Source of the DNA: Agelas oroides
Lineage: Eukaryota; Porifera; Demospongiae; Agelasida; Agelasidae
DNA: 64,000 nucleotides
Direction of reading: 5' to 3'
NCBI GenBank assembly: GCA_949130485.1
Contig: OX422184.1
Span: forward strand, 25,589,674 to 25,653,673
The translations under genes and the position numbers were made by a program. The notes beneath the pieces are model-generated. The model made no database searches. It had not been told where the DNA came from and saw only the letters and a program-made list of their open reading frames with translations. Shown here piece after piece: positions 21,776 to 34,315 of the stretch; within the stretch, counting starts at the first letter, position 1; the number at the start of each line of letters is the position of its first letter.

Positions 21776-22400
21776 AAGGGACCACTGGTGGTGATACCCT
21801 ATGTGGCTGGGATGAGTGAGGACATTAGGCGCGTTTGCAGGAAGTTCAACATCAGAGTAGTCTTTAAGTCCAGGTGGATTCTCCGCTCAAGGTCAAGGAT
21901 ACATTACATGTACCTCTTGTAATGTGGTATATCGTATACCCTGCAGCTGCGGCCAGGTCTACATCAGGGAGACGAGACGGAGACTGGAGACAAGACTGAA
22001 GGAACACCGAGATGCCTGCGAGAGGGGGATGATAGAGAAGTCAGCTGTAGTGGAGCATGTGTGGAAGAATCACCACCCGATCGACTGGGAGGAGACCACA
22101 GTGCTGGATCATGGCAGAGGACAGGAACTGTTGGTGAAGGAGGCCCTGCACATCCAAATGACACCTTCAGAGGAGCGCTTCAACTGAGATGGAGGATGGG
22201 AAGTCCCTGGTTGCTGGACCGCTGTGATGAGGAGGCAGGGAGGGAGGAGCAATCCTCATTGACCTCCAATGACGTGTATCCTCAGTAGTGCATGGCTATA
22301 AATAGCAGTGGTTGTTCAGACTTCTTCACTTTCGCCCTGATGACAACTCTCACCCTGATGATGACTGGAGCATTTAGTCGAAACATCGGCAAGTTATTTT
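21776..22400 (+). mobile_element. Penelope-like element 3' end (copy 1, frameshifted)
   Basis: The coding part reads IPYVAGMSEDIRRVCRKFNI, then (after a frameshift near 21915) VVYRIPCSCGQVYIRETRRR, LETRLKEHRDACERG and an HIQMTP end with a stop at 22185. This is the GIY-YIG endonuclease region that ends the single ORF of Penelope-like retroelements. The reverse transcriptase is absent, so the copy is 5'-truncated. A degenerate hammerhead-like motif follows near 22338-22390. Confidence 0.75.
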
Positions 22401-23064
22401 CCAAGCTCAAGTTGGTAACAGATAACCTCCATCTTCATTTAAATAGTAGTTGTCTTGCACGACATGTAAGCGTGTCTACTACCAGTCAGTTCACTCCTAC
22501 CCTGTAGTGTGACAGTTGGACAACTACACAAAACCTTGGGACATTCTATTTTTACAGCACAATAAATTGTGTACTCATTACATAGCTAAGTCATCAGACG
22601 CCAACTGTGTCAGGCGTCGGTAGTTTGGGCTAGTGCTGGCCAAAGTCATCCAGCATGCTTCATGGGCATTCGCTGTCTTCATAAGCAACTACTGTAATTC
22701 TGCTAAAGTGGTATCATTCAGGAATAATCTTGGTAGACGGGGAAGTCTTTTCAAGCCACTTATAGTCAATAAATTGGCACAAGAGCAGAAAACTACCCTC
22801 TCCATTGTTCCCAACAGCACCATTTCTCCCTAACCGGATGTTACCTAGCTCCATATAATTAAAAATTGGGCATATTTGTAATGCTTGTGAATTGACTGAA
22901 CTGAGATTACAGGACAGTCTACCAGTGACTTCACAGGTGATGTTTTGATAAGAACACTTTCTGTGCACTACACTGCCTCTCTCTGTCTGTGAGTTACTGT
23001 CTAGTTTAGATGGGCAATACAATACCACAATTACTGGTACTACCGATATTCTAACCTGTCATAC

Positions 23065-23124
23065 TCATTTGTGGTTCACCTTGCTGACTGAGTGGTATCT
23101 TCGGGGTTTCTGTCGATACTGATA
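23065..23124 (-). CDS. Linker exon of the Death-exon array
   Basis: A 60-nt exon between GTGTGTAG and GTATGAC, phase 1 both sides, coding SVSTETPKIPLSQQGEPQM plus split codons. It is shorter than its relatives at 29767 and 41070 because the original CTGCAG acceptor was replaced; the new TAG acceptor keeps the phase. Confidence 0.45.
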   Translation of the reverse strand, partial: YQYRQKPRRYHSVSKVNHK

Positions 23125-23389
23125 CTACACACTACCTACACAAATGAAAGGCACAGAAGTGCCAAACCCTTGGCGCAGCAGTGCATGTGATTGTACTTGT
23201 GTGTTGACTGGAATGGACGACTGTCTCGTGAATAATAGTATCATGACGTTTGCTCTTGAGTTGATATGGCATGCCTTTTGATATTAATTTATTCCTAACT
23301 GTCTGTCCTCGAATCTGTTCTGACAGCTAGGCACTTGGGCCTAATATTAACACAGTGCAGTTGCATGCACTACAGTATTACACTGTGGG

Positions 23390-23800
23390 CATACCTTCCT
23401 CAACCTCTTGTAAAAGACAGTCACAAACGGCCAAGTTCGACGGAAAAATCACAATACCGCATGCTCCAAGTCACGTGATCATACATTACCGCTATGTCGT
23501 GTTATGGAGAGGTATACGGAAACATTGCACATGAAGAAAATGGCTGACTTCGTCGCCGTAAGTTTATAGGTTAACGCTTCTAACTTTTGAACTAAACAGT
23601 TTTAGAGAAAACGGATTTTTAGTTTTACTGCATTTTCCACGCTGTAGTCGCTGATACCTCTCGTTGAACGCCTAAAAGCGCGAGAAGGCAGAATAGAGAA
23701 AACGGACAGACAGACAGACACACACACAGACACACAGGACAACTACTGTAACCCTCACTGCGCATGCGCACCGAGGGTTAATGAGGTCACTGGCACTAGC
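23390..23800. repeat. Dispersed repeat ending in CAGA/CACA microsatellite and GCGCATGCGC motif
   Basis: Contains GACAGACAGACAGACACACA and then TAACCCTCACTGCGCATGCG...CCGAGGGTTA, a self-complementary end. It recurs at 35860-36260. Related ends (CCCTCGGCGCGCATGCGC.. followed by GTCTGTCTG) occur in inverted orientation at 47021 and, more diverged, at 25258, so this is one mobile-repeat family. Confidence 0.6.
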
Positions 23801-24646
23801 CAGGGCCTGTTAGCACAATTGTCCACTTTGACTCTCAGACATGATAGTGGTAGCTAGGGAGATACTGCATCATCCTGGGGCAGGCCTGAGCGAGTAGCCA
23901 ATTAAACAAAGGCCCAAGTGACCACATACGCTGACAATGCAGCTACTTGCAGGAGCAGCTATTGTGGCTACACAAGAGGCATGGGCTAAGCTTCACACAC
24001 ACAGCTAGCATGGAAATTTCTGCCATATACCGGTATGAGCAATCTAGCTTGTCATCCATGCACGGTCCTTTAATAGCTGAATTAAACTTTACATTCTGCC
24101 ATCTGTGACTTGCAGCCTGCCTTGCCATGTGGCCGTTAGACTCACAGCACAGACTTATCTGGAAGTAAGCTGCCGTGTAGGCCACAGATGCAACTTAAAA
24201 TTGATGGTAAGTAGTCAGTCCAATCAAGCAAGCAAGCGTGTGTGTGCGCAATGCAGTCATGCAGTAGTCATTGTCCATAGACTAGTCAGGCATTATCAGG
24301 TGATAATGCAACAGATTGACCCTACCCACCGACCATCTTTGTCTTTACTGACAGCTAGTGCTAGTGCTTACTCTCATGTGTGTCCTTCATATTACTACCG
24401 TTCAGCCCAGAAGGTTGAACCGCTACCTTAATGATGATGAACAAGACTATGAGGTTGGATTCCAGGTTTGTTAACCTAGCCTTGTTCCCAGTCCTCCACC
24501 ACAGCTATCGTCTCTTGCAGTATGAATAATGCGTACGAGGCCAGATAACGTGCCTTCCTAACCCAACCATCTTGTCAGATGACAATGCAATTCATTACCC
24601 CATCAACCAACTTCTTCTTTACTGACTGGTAGTGCTTATTGGTTAC

Positions 24647-24946
24647 CCTCATGCATGTCCTTCACCAGGCAGTACTTTCTCTCCAGATCATCAGCCAACA
24701 GACTTTCTCTCACACTTCGACTCCTGAGAGCATCAGTAAGAGTCTTCCAGCTGGGATTGTCACTAGTGGTCAACCAAGTCTTGAGCATCTTCAGGAGCTG
24801 ATCTCTAGGGTCAGCGAACCGTGCTCGGATACTGTCGAGTGTGCTAATCTTCACTTTGAGCTGGAGTCCAAGGTGGTACCACTGTTCAGATACATCCAGA
24901 ACCTCCTCCATCACTTGACCAAGGTCATCCGAGGTTAGCATGTTCC
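24647..24946 (-). CDS. Death-domain exon (duplicated copy 1)
   Basis: A 300-nt exon with acceptor CCTGATCTTCCAG and donor GTAACC, phase 1 both sides. It codes SDDLGQVMEEVLDVSEQWYH, STLDSIRARFADPRDQ, MLKTWLTTSD, SWKTLTDALRS and LADDLERKY. All Death-fold helices are present. The protein is identical to the copy at 31080 and differs from 37118 by two residues. A relic of the start exon lies downstream near 24.1 kb, where the ATG is followed at once by a stop (ATGTAA). Confidence 0.85.
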
Positions 24947-25310
24947 CTGGAAGATCAGGAGTGGAACAATATATACACTGCTAAAATAACCTTAATTGAA
25001 GGGCAATCTTGCCAGTAGTAACTATGAAGCAACTGACCGACTGTATGAAACAGTGTTATTCAAACAAAATGACAGCATTTACTCTCTTATAAATTCAATG
25101 AAAGCACAAAAGTGCAAAACCCTCAGAACATTGGAATGTTACCAGTTTGACTATTGATACATGTGACTAGTTACACTATAGTAGCTATAGTTAAATTTGT
25201 ATGATTCATTCTGCTATAAACCACTACTAAAGAGGTGAGTGGGCATACTGTATAGTTACCCCGCGCGCGCATTACCCCGTGCGCGCATGCTCGAAGGGGT
25301 TAAGCAATTG

Positions 25311-25387
25311 GTTTTGTCTGTCTGTCAGTCAGTCTGTCTGTCTGTCAGTCAGTCTGTCTGTCTGTCAGTCAGTCTGTCAGTCTGTCC
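25311..25387. repeat. GTCT/GTCA microsatellite
   Basis: Alternating CTGTCTGTCAGTCAGT blocks. Shorter versions occur at 31744-31799 and 37783-37838, so it changed length after duplication. It follows a CCCCGCGCGCGCATTACCCC / GCGCGCATGCTCGAAGGGG imperfect hairpin. Confidence 0.85.
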
Positions 25388-25618
25388 AGTGAAAAATTTT
25401 GAAATCAGCACATTTACTGGGTTAATGGATTGCTGTACGCGGCAGTGATATGGCAATCTAAAAAAAAAAAAATGTATGTGTACCTGATAGAGACCAAAGC
25501 AGTTCACTCCTCTGCATTTCCAGCTCTTTTCTATTTAACGTTGGTATTGTCCACCATTTTGATACAGTCAACCACTTGGATACGGTGGAGACCGGGCATA
25601 TGCTGACTCCAAGCACGT

Positions 25619-26025
25619 AGCCTCGTTCCCAGGCCGTTCCCGCCTCCAGTTTTGATCGCTTGCAGTATAAAAACGGAGGGGAAGGCCTGGGAGAAAGAGT
25701 CACGTGCGTGACGTCAGGTAGACGTGAGGGTAGACGAGAGGGGGGGGGGGCGGTGCCCGATGAAGAATCTCGAGATCCTTCCTGTAATATCTTGTCCAAG
25801 AACTTGAGACTGTAAAGATAGCGTCAATACAGCTCATTTTTTGGGAGACTCGAGGCTGATCAACGCAAACTTTGTGAAATACCGCGATCGGGCACCACCC
25901 CCCTCATGTCTACCCCCACGTCTACCTGACGTCACGCATGTGACTATTTCTCCCAGGCCTTCCCCTCCGTTTTTATACTGCAAGCGATCAAAACTGGAGG
26001 CGGGAACGGCCTGGGAACGAGGCTA
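25619..26025. mobile_element. Inverted-repeat MITE with 10-bp target duplication
   Basis: The left end is AGCCTCGTTCCCAGGCCGTT and the right end its reverse complement; arms of about 150 bp extend through TCCAGTTTTGATCGCTTGCA and the GACGTCAGGTAGACGTG motif. CCAAGCACGT flanks both sides (25609-25618 and 26026-26035). The 9-11-bp class of duplication points to Mutator-like elements (inference). Related single ends occur near 16758, 51330 and 57952. Confidence 0.75.
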
Positions 26026-26759
26026 CCAAGCACGTGTTCGTGTTCACCAGCCTCCTCGTTCCCAGGATTACGAAAAGCTGGGCGGGGGCCTGGGAACGAG
26101 GCAACGCATTCGCCTGGTGAGTGAAATATGGCGTGTTATTAGTGTCAAAAGAACCGAACGCTCCTTGATGAGGTCGGTCAGTTACTCTATGAAGTTCATT
26201 TGCTGACAGCATCAGGGGGTGTGGCAGGCGGGCACAAGTTCTGTTGGAAAGTATAACAACCCTTTGATCTTCCATCCCTACAAATAGTAATAAATACTCT
26301 TCACACTATTTCTGGTGGGAACATTTTAAGTCAAGTCATTAAGTAGTTTTCAGCATACTGGAAGAGTTTTTTAAATTCCAATACTGCAGTTCTATAATGA
26401 GCTTTCCAATCTCCCCCATGTTTTCCACGTGTAGTACAAAAATTTGTGTAAGGACATTGATGCTTCAGCATGCCAGTGAAATGTACAAACCATATATACA
26501 TCATAATAAATATGACTGTAATAAAATGATGTGTGCATGAATTGAATGAATGAATCTTGTGTCCGTGCTAAGGCTTAAATATAATGAAGAATGATCATAA
26601 TTAATGTCTTAAATACAGAATGAGCATAAGACTAGTACAGAAAACCTCGATGAATCAGGTCAAGTGTCACCTGTGTTCATCTGAATCACCCTTGAATCTA
26701 TACAGCAGGCAATGACTGACAGTGGGTAAATAGTTTGTGCACAAAGCTAATTTTCCTAG

Positions 26760-27255
26760 ATGTCGCAGTGTGTCAAGCATGTGTGTAAAAGGTTTGTAAA
26801 GTATCACACATGTGAGACAGGTTGCACGATTGGTACCAAAGAAAGATGCCGGCGTAAGTGTTGTGCAGTAGAAGGGTATGGGGAGATATCGCTTACATCA
26901 ACAACAAATAACATCAGACGGGAGCATTTAGACCTTGTAGAGACTGCAGACACTGACAGTAGTCCATTGGCACTCTGCAACCCCCATTATGAGCAGCTTT
27001 ATAAGGCATTTTAATTTCCACTACCATGTGCGGCGTGTGTGTCACAGACACGGTGGAGATTACACACATTGATGTCTAAACCCCATTCAAATCACCACAT
27101 ACTTGCAGCAGACAGTGGAGTTTGATGGCATCCTTTCGGCCAACAGCATAGTTTATGAATCATGTTACGACTTCCATCGACGGGCACTCCAACAACAAAA
27201 TGCCGGTCAACCAACACCTTTTTCTACTCTACATGATATTGCATCTCAGCTGTAG
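26760..27255 (+). pseudogene. Cys-rich and helical coding relic of unknown family
   Basis: An 84-codon ATG frame (CVKHVCKRFVKYHTCETGC, ending NPHYEQLYKAF) is followed after a gap by another frame reading ILSANSIVYESCYDFHRRAL and ending TLHDIASQL stop. The spaced cysteines suggest a zinc-binding region. I do not recognise the family. It is duplicated at 33184-33680 and partly at 38180-38540. Confidence 0.35.
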
Positions 27256-28216
27256 GGAAAAATTGTACAATTTGAAGCAAGTAATGATCACAGACAAGGA
27301 ATATCTAGGTTGGGTAGTATGAGTAGCACTTCAACTAGTGAAAACCCTCCAGTGAGATGAAGCCCAGAAGTACAATCAGACTTTTCCCACCTCAAAACAA
27401 ATCCACCTGCTAATTGATGACTCTTGAGTTCAATCAATAACCATCTTCAGGAAAACGGTGTAAACACAAAAGGAATGGTATAATTCTGTACATGTACAGC
27501 AAAAAAAAATGGGGACCTACTGAAATCACTTTCAAAAGCTCTTGGGAATGCACAATGAATGTATGGCAATCTTGGCATATTAAAACTCTTTAACCACTAG
27601 TGAATAGTGTACTCGTCATGCAACTTTGGCCGCATGTTATCAGTTGCCGCAATCCGTTTTGAAGATAGGTTTTGCACTAGCAAAAAAGGTGGGATGGGAG
27701 GAGGTGGGCGGGCATAGTCATGACATGCCATGCACATGGCAGCTGTCTTGGCTGGCTGTAGAAAGGCCTTGGTCAGCACTGGCTGGACCATTTCTCTCCT
27801 TTTAACACAAACATAGAAAAGGCTCCTCTGCCTTTGTAGGGGCTCCATTTCTGGCACTGTAGAGAGCTTTCAGTTGGGAGAAGCGTTCACTGGTTGGAGA
27901 GCCCTGACCATTGTGACCTCGCTAATGAGTGGGTGTGGCAGGTCATGAACCCAGAGAGGCTTGATGGAAGAACCCTTAGCTCATGTTTCCAGTGCTAGCT
28001 TGCAGCAGAAGTGGAAATAAGGATCATACAAGGTATCAATAGCCTCAGAAGCCAACCAACTAGCATGCATGTTCTTTCTATCATACATACAGTGGGCATG
28101 GCATGGTTGGCTATACTTTTCCTCTGAGCTTCAACTCTCACTCCCTCAACCTATGATCCTACAATCCTGCTAAACTCACTCTGCTAAATAGTAGTGATGA
28201 GGAATAGGAGGAGGAG

Positions 28217-28850
28217 AGGGGACCACTGGTGGTCTATGTGGCTGGGATGAGTGAGGACATTAGGCACATTTGCAGGAAGTTCAACATCAGAGTTACTGTA
28301 GTCTTTAAGCCCAGGTGGACTCTCCGCTCAATGTTGACCAAGGACAAGGATACAATACCTCTTGGTAAGCAATCCAATGTAGTATATCGTATCCCCTGCA
28401 GCTGCAGCCAGGTCTACATCAGGGAGACCAGACAGAGACTGGAGACGAGACTGAAGGAACACCGAGACGCCTGCGAGAGGGGGGTGATGGAGAAGTCAGC
28501 TTAGCGGAGCATGCGTGGGAGAATCACCATCCGATCAACTTGGAGGAGACAACAGTCCTGGACCATGGCAGAGGACAGGAGCTGTTGGTGAAGGAGGCCC
28601 TACACATCCAGATGACACCAGAGGAGGAGCACTTCAACTGAGATGGAGGACTGGAAGTCCCTGCTTGCTGGACCACTGTGATGAGGAGGCAGGGAGGGGG
28701 GAGCAATCCTCACCGACCTTTGACCTTCAATGACGTGTATCCTCAGTAGTGCATGGGTATAAATAGCAACGATCGTTCACACTTCTTCACTTTCGGCCTG
28801 ATCACGACTGGAGCATTTAGTCGAAACGTCGGCAAGTTATTTTCCGAGCT
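28217..28850 (+). mobile_element. Penelope-like element 3' end (copy 2)
   Basis: GIY-YIG region readable from VYVAGMSEDIRHICRKFNIR through SNVVYRIPCSCSQVYIRETR to RDACERGVMEKSA. A lost base near 28501 shifts the frame, and the tail (EALHIQMTPEEEHFN) continues in another frame to the stop at 28639. No reverse transcriptase domain. A hammerhead-like remnant with a damaged core follows at 28797-28837. Confidence 0.75.
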
Positions 28851-29766
28851 CAAGTTGGTAACAGATAACCTTCTCTTCATTTATGCAGAAGCCAACAGAG
28901 AAGCCACTGAAAGTGTACAAATTATTAGAAATTCTACGGTACAAGCCCGTTAGCACAATGAGGCCGCATTTTCGGGACTCTCCATTGCTGTACAACGGTG
29001 AGAAAAGCTAGCACGATATGCGACAGTGCTAATATAATGCTCAATCCTTGAATCCACCAGCGCGAAGTCAATTTAGGGCTCCGAAACAGGGGATTCCACT
29101 TAAATTGTTAAGTACCCACGTAAAACATAATATCTTGAGTCACTGGAATATACAACCACTGTAGCAGTGTTGTGTTGGTAATCCAATTAGTTCTCATCAT
29201 TTAAATAGTAGTTGCCTTGCACGACATGTAAGCGTGTCTACTACCAGTCAGTTCACTCCTACCCTGTAGTGTGATAGTTGGACTACCACACAAAACCTTG
29301 GGACATTCTATTTTTACAGCACAATAAATTGTGTACTCATTACATAGTTAAGTCATCATACCCCAACTGCGTCAGGTGTCGGTAGTTCGGGCTAGCGCTA
29401 GTCAAAGTCATCCAGCATGCTACATGGGCGTTCGCTGTCTTCATAAGCAAACGCAGCTTTAGTTTTCTCCTATTGTACCAATTCATTGACTATAAGTAGC
29501 TTGAACAACCATTGTTCCCACCAGCACCATCTCCCTAACCAGATGTTACCTAGCTCCCATATAATTACAAATTGGGCATATTTGTAATGCTTGTGAATTG
29601 ACTGAACTGAGATTACAGGACAGTCTACCAGTGACTTCACATGTGATGTTTTGATAAGAACACTTTCTGTGCACTACACTGCCTCTGTCTGTGAGTTACT
29701 GTCTAGTTTAGATGGGCAATACAATACCACAATTACTGGTACTACCGATATTCTAACCTGTCATAC

Positions 29767-29835
29767 TCATTTGTGGTTCTCCTTGCAGACTGAGTGGTAT
29801 CTGCTGGATTTCTGTCGATACTGACATCTGTGTCT
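29767..29835 (-). CDS. Linker exon of the Death-exon array
   Basis: A 69-nt exon between CTTTTGCTGCAG and GTATGACAGG, phase 1 both sides, coding TQMSVSTEIQQIPLSLQGEP plus QM and split codons. It is the best-preserved version of this linker. It lies 79 bp from the left end of the truncated Tigger element. Confidence 0.5.
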   Translation of the reverse strand, partial: RHRCQYRQKSSRYHSVCKENHK

Positions 29836-29913
29836 CTGCAGCAAAAGGGCAACAATAAAATATGATTGTGGCTGAGAACTAGGACATATACATGTAACCC
29901 TATTTTTGACATA

Positions 29914-30377
29914 CAGTAGGAAGTCACTTATCCGAACTTCAGTTATCCAAACACGTCAGTTATCCGAACCCCTCAGAAAGCCACGCCCACCACTGCAATC
30001 GCCACGTGGTCTATGCACGCAAGCAGAAGCAGCTGTACGGTGTGGTTAGTACTAAATGGAAGAGAGTAGTTCTTACCATAAGGGAGAAGCTGAAGATTTG
30101 CGAGTTAGTAGATAGTGACAGGAGTTTAGCAAGCGTAGCGAAAGACTTTGATGTTGCAAAATCTACCGTTCACAACATTGTCAAAAGCAAAGCCAAGCTT
30201 CAGACGTTTCTCACGGAGATTCTGGAGGGGGAATGCATCAAGAAGAGAAAGGTTGTGAGAAGATCTGACTTCCAAGAGCTCGACAAAGCTGTGTATCTTT
30301 GGCTTATTCAACAGAGATGCAAAGGGACACCTATCAGTGGCCCGCTGTTGATGAGCAAATCATTGCAGCTGTATCCT
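29914..30377 (+). mobile_element. Truncated Tigger element (5' part only)
   Basis: Starts CAGTAGGAAGTCACTTATCC after a TA, exactly as the complete copy at 41217. It matches through the first ~120 codons of the transposase and stops at ..GCAGCTGTATCCT, where sequence of the Death-exon block (ACTTGCAGGAGCAGC) begins. The right terminal repeat is missing. The break marks a duplication junction. Confidence 0.9.
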
Positions 30378-31079
30378 ACTTGCAGGAGCAGCTATTGTGG
30401 CTACACAAGAGGCATGGGCTAAGCTTCACACACACAGCTAGCATGGAAATTTCTGCCATATACCGGTATGAGCAATCTAGCTTGTCATCCATGCACGGTC
30501 CTTTAATAGCTGAATTAAACTTTACATTCTGCCATCTGTGACTTGCAGCCTGCCTTGCCATGTGGCCGTTAGACTCACAGCACAGACTTATCTGGAAGTA
30601 AGCTGCCGTGTAGGCCACAGATGCAACTTAAAATTGATGGTAAGTAGTCAGTCCAATCAAGCAAGCAAGCGTGTGTGTGCGCAATGCAGTCATGCAGTAG
30701 TCATTGTCCATAGACTAGTCAGGCATTATCAGGTGATAATGCAACAGATTGACCCCACCCACCGACCATCTTTGTCTTTACTGACAGCTAGTGCTAGTGC
30801 TTACTCTCATGTGTGTCCTTCATATTACTACCGTTCAGCCCAGAAGGTTGAACCGCTACCTTAATGATGATGAACAAGACTATGAGGTTGGATTCCAGGT
30901 TTGTTAACCTAGCCTTGTTCCCAGTCTTCCACCACAGCTATCGTCTCTTGCAGTATGAATAATGCGTACGAGGCCAGATAACGTGCCTTCCTAACCCAAC
31001 CATCTTGTCAGATGACAATGCAATTCATTACCCCATCAACCAACTTCTTCTTTACTGACTGGTAGTGCTTATTGGTTAC

Positions 31080-31379
31080 CCTCATGCATGTCCTTCACCA
31101 GGCAGTACTTTCTCTCCAGATCATCAGCCAACAGACTTTCTCTCACACTTCGACTCCTGAGAGCATCAGTAAGAGTCTTCCAGCTGGGATTGTCACTAGT
31201 GGTCAACCAAGTCTTGAGCATCTTCAGGAGCTGATCTCTAGGGTCAGCGAACCGTGCTCGGATACTGTCGAGTGTGCTAATCTTCACTTTGAGCTGGAGT
31301 CCAAGGTGGTACCACTGTTCAGATACATCCAGAACCTCCTCCATCACTTGACCAAGGTCATCCGAGGTTAGCATGTTCC
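31080..31379 (-). CDS. Death-domain exon (duplicated copy 2)
   Basis: Same 300-nt phase-1 exon and splice borders as 24647-24946, with identical protein. The surrounding block is collinear with 23947-27260. Confidence 0.82.
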
Positions 31380-32032
31380 CTGGAAGATCAGGAGTGGAAC
31401 AATATATACACAGCTAAAATAACCTTAATTGAAGGGCAATCTTGCCCGTAGTAACTATGAAACAACTGACCGACTGTATGAAACAGTGTTATTCAAACAA
31501 AATGACAGCATTTACTCTCTTATAAATTCAATGAAAGCACAAAAGTGCAAAACCCTCAGAACATTGGAATGTTACCAGTTTGACTATTGATACATGTGAC
31601 TAGTTACACTATAGTAGCTATAGTTAAATTTGTATGATTCATTCTGCTATAAACCACTACTAAAGAGGTGAGTGGGCATACTGTATAGTTACCCCGCGCG
31701 CGCATTACCCAGTGCGCGCATGCTCGAAGGGGTTAAGCAATTGGTTTTGTCTGTCTGTCAGTCAGTCTGTCTGTCTGTCAGTCAGTCTGTCAGTCTGTCC
31801 AGTGAAAAATTTTGAAATCAGCACATTTACTGGGTTAATGGATTGCTGTACGCGGCAGTGATATGGCAATCTAAAAAAAAAAAAATTATATGTGTACCTG
31901 ATAGAGACCAAAGCAGTTCACTCCTCTGCATTTCCAGCTCTTTTCTATTTAACGTTGGTATTGTCCACCATTTTGATACAGTCAACCACTTGGATACGGT
32001 GGAGACCGGGCATATGCTGACTCCAAGCACGT

Positions 32033-32448
32033 AGCCTCGTTCCCAGGCCGTTCCCGCCTCCAGTTTTGATCGCTTGCAGTATAAAAACGGAGGGGAAGGC
32101 CTGGGAGAAAGAGTCACGTGCGTGACGTCAGGTAGACGTGAGGGTAGACGTGAGGGTAGACGAGAGGGGGGGGCGGTGCCCGATGAAGAATCTCGAGATC
32201 CTTCCTGTAATATCTTGTCCAAGAACTTGAGACTGTAAAGATAGCGTCAATACAGCTCATTTTTTGGGAGACTCGAGGCTGATCAACGCAAACTTTGTGA
32301 AATACCGCGATCGGGCACCACCCCCCTCATGTCTACCCCCACGTCTACCTGACGTCACGCACGTGACTATTTCTCCCAGGCCTTCCCCTCCGTTTTTATA
32401 CTGCAAGCGATCAAAACTGGAGGCAGGAACGGCCTGGGAACGAGGCTA
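32033..32448. mobile_element. Inverted-repeat MITE, duplicated copy
   Basis: Same element and same flanking CCAAGCACGT (32023-32032, 32449-32458) as at 25619. The shared insertion site shows it was present before the segmental duplication. One internal GACGTGAGGGTA unit is repeated here and not in copy 1. Confidence 0.75.
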
Positions 32449-33183
32449 CCAAGCACGTGTTCGTGTTCACCAGCCTCCTCATTCCCAGGATTACGAAAAG
32501 CTGGGCGGGGGCCTGGGAACGAGGCAACGCATTCGCCTGGTGAGTGAAATATGGCGTGTTATTAGTGTCAAAAGAACCGAACGCTCCTTGATGAGGTCGG
32601 TCAGTTACTCTATGAAGTTCATTTGCTGACAGCATCAGGGGGTGTGGCAGGTGGGCACAAGTTCTGTTGGAAAGTATAAAAACCCTTTGATCTTCCATCC
32701 CTACAAATAGTAATAAATACTCTTCACACTATTTCTGGTGGGAACATTTTAAGTTAAGTCATTAAAGTAGTTTTCAGCATACTGGAAGAGTTTTTTAAAT
32801 TCCAATGCTGCAGTTCTATAATGAGCTTTCCAATCTCCCCCATGTTTTCCACGTGTAGTACAAAAATTTGTGTCAGGACATTGATGCTTCAGCATGCCAG
32901 TGAAATGTACAAACCATATATACATCATAATAAATATGGCTGTAATAAAATGATGTGTGCATGAATTGAATGAATGAATCTTGTGTCCGTGCTAAGGCTT
33001 AAATATAATGAAGAATGATCATAATTAATGTCTTAAATACAGAATGAGCATAAGACTAGTACAGAAAACCTCGATGAATCAGGTCAAGTGTCACCTGTGT
33101 TCATCTGAATCACCCTTGAATCTATACAGCAGGCAATGACTGACAGTGGGTAAATAGTTTGTGCACAAAGCTAATTTTCCTAG

Positions 33184-33680
33184 ATGTCGCAGTGTGTCAA
33201 GCATGTGTGTAAAAGGTTTGTAAAGTATCACACATGTGAGACAGGTTGCACGATTGGTACCAAAGAAAGATGCCGGCGTAAGTGTTGTGCAGTAGAAGGG
33301 TATGGGGAGATATCGCTTACATCAACAACAAATAACATCAGACGGGAGCATTTAGACCTTGTAGAGACTGCAGACACTGACAGTAGTCCATTGGCACTCT
33401 GCAACCCCCATTATGAGCAGCTTTATAAGGCATTTTAATTTCCACTACCATGTGCGGCGTGTGTGTCACAGACACGGTGGAGATTACACACATTGATGTC
33501 TAAACCCCATTCAAATCACCACATACTTGCAGCAGACAGTGGAGTTTGATGGCATCCTTTCGGCCAACAGCATAGTTTATGAATCATGTTACGACTTCCA
33601 TCGACGGGCACTCCAACAACAAAATGCCGGTCAATCAACACCTTTTTCTACTCTACATGATATTGCATCTCAGCTGTAGG
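33184..33680 (+). pseudogene. Duplicated Cys-rich coding relic
   Basis: The 84-codon first frame is identical to that at 26760-27014, and the second (ILSANSIVYESCYDF..) follows. Family unknown. Confidence 0.3.
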
Positions 33681-34315
33681 GAAAAATTGTACGATTTGAA
33701 GCAAGTAATGATCACAGACAAGGAATATCTAGGTTGGGTAGTATGAGTAGCACTTCAACTAGTGAAAACCCTCCAGTGAGTTGAAGCCATAGTTCTTCCA
33801 GAAGTACAATCAGCCACCAGTTAGTACATCCATAGGAAATTTCGCAGATCTGCAAAAGCCTCTCAAACTCTTGAGCTCAGATTAGCAACCATCTTCAGGA
33901 AAACTGTGACATAGTGTGTAAACACAAAAGGTATGGTACACTTCTGTACAGCAAAAAAAAAATGCGGACCTACTGAAATCACTTTCGAACGCTCTCGGGA
34001 ATGCACAATGATTGTATGGCAATCTTGGCATATTAACCCTTTAACCACTGATGACAAGTGTACTCGTCATGCAACTTTGGCCGCATGTTATCAGTTGCCA
34101 CAATCCGTTTTGAAGGTAGGTTTTGGGCTAGCAAAAAAGGTGGGATAGGGGGAGGTGGGCGGGCATAGTCATGACATGCTGTGCACATGGTGACTGTCTT
34201 GGGTGGCTGTAGAAAGGCCTTCCACTCTCACTTCCTCAACCTATGATCCTACGTATAATCCATGCTAAGCTCACTCTGCTAAATAGTAGTGATGAGGAAT
34301 AGGAGGAGGAGAAGG

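Larger units (their letters stand above)
21160..33690. repeat. First copy of a nested ~12.5-kb segmental duplication
   Basis: 21160-23946 matches 33687-36417, and 23947-27260 matches both 30379-33690 and 36418-38545 (the latter with an internal deletion at 38180). 27260-30377 matches 38545-41684. Agreement is close to base-perfect over long stretches. The contents are a Penelope-like end, a linker exon, a Death exon, a MITE, microsatellites, a second Penelope-like end, another linker exon and part of a Tigger element. Junctions are described in the findings. Confidence 0.85.

Noticed and set aside
24639-24938. 99-codon plus-strand ORF over each Death exon (also 31072, 37110, 45765, 46560, 48193)
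   Set aside because: It is the antisense reading of the Death exon. Only the minus frame has Death-fold motifs and matching splice borders.
25311-25448. Ser/Val/Cys-rich ORF across the microsatellite
   Set aside because: Simple-sequence translation only.
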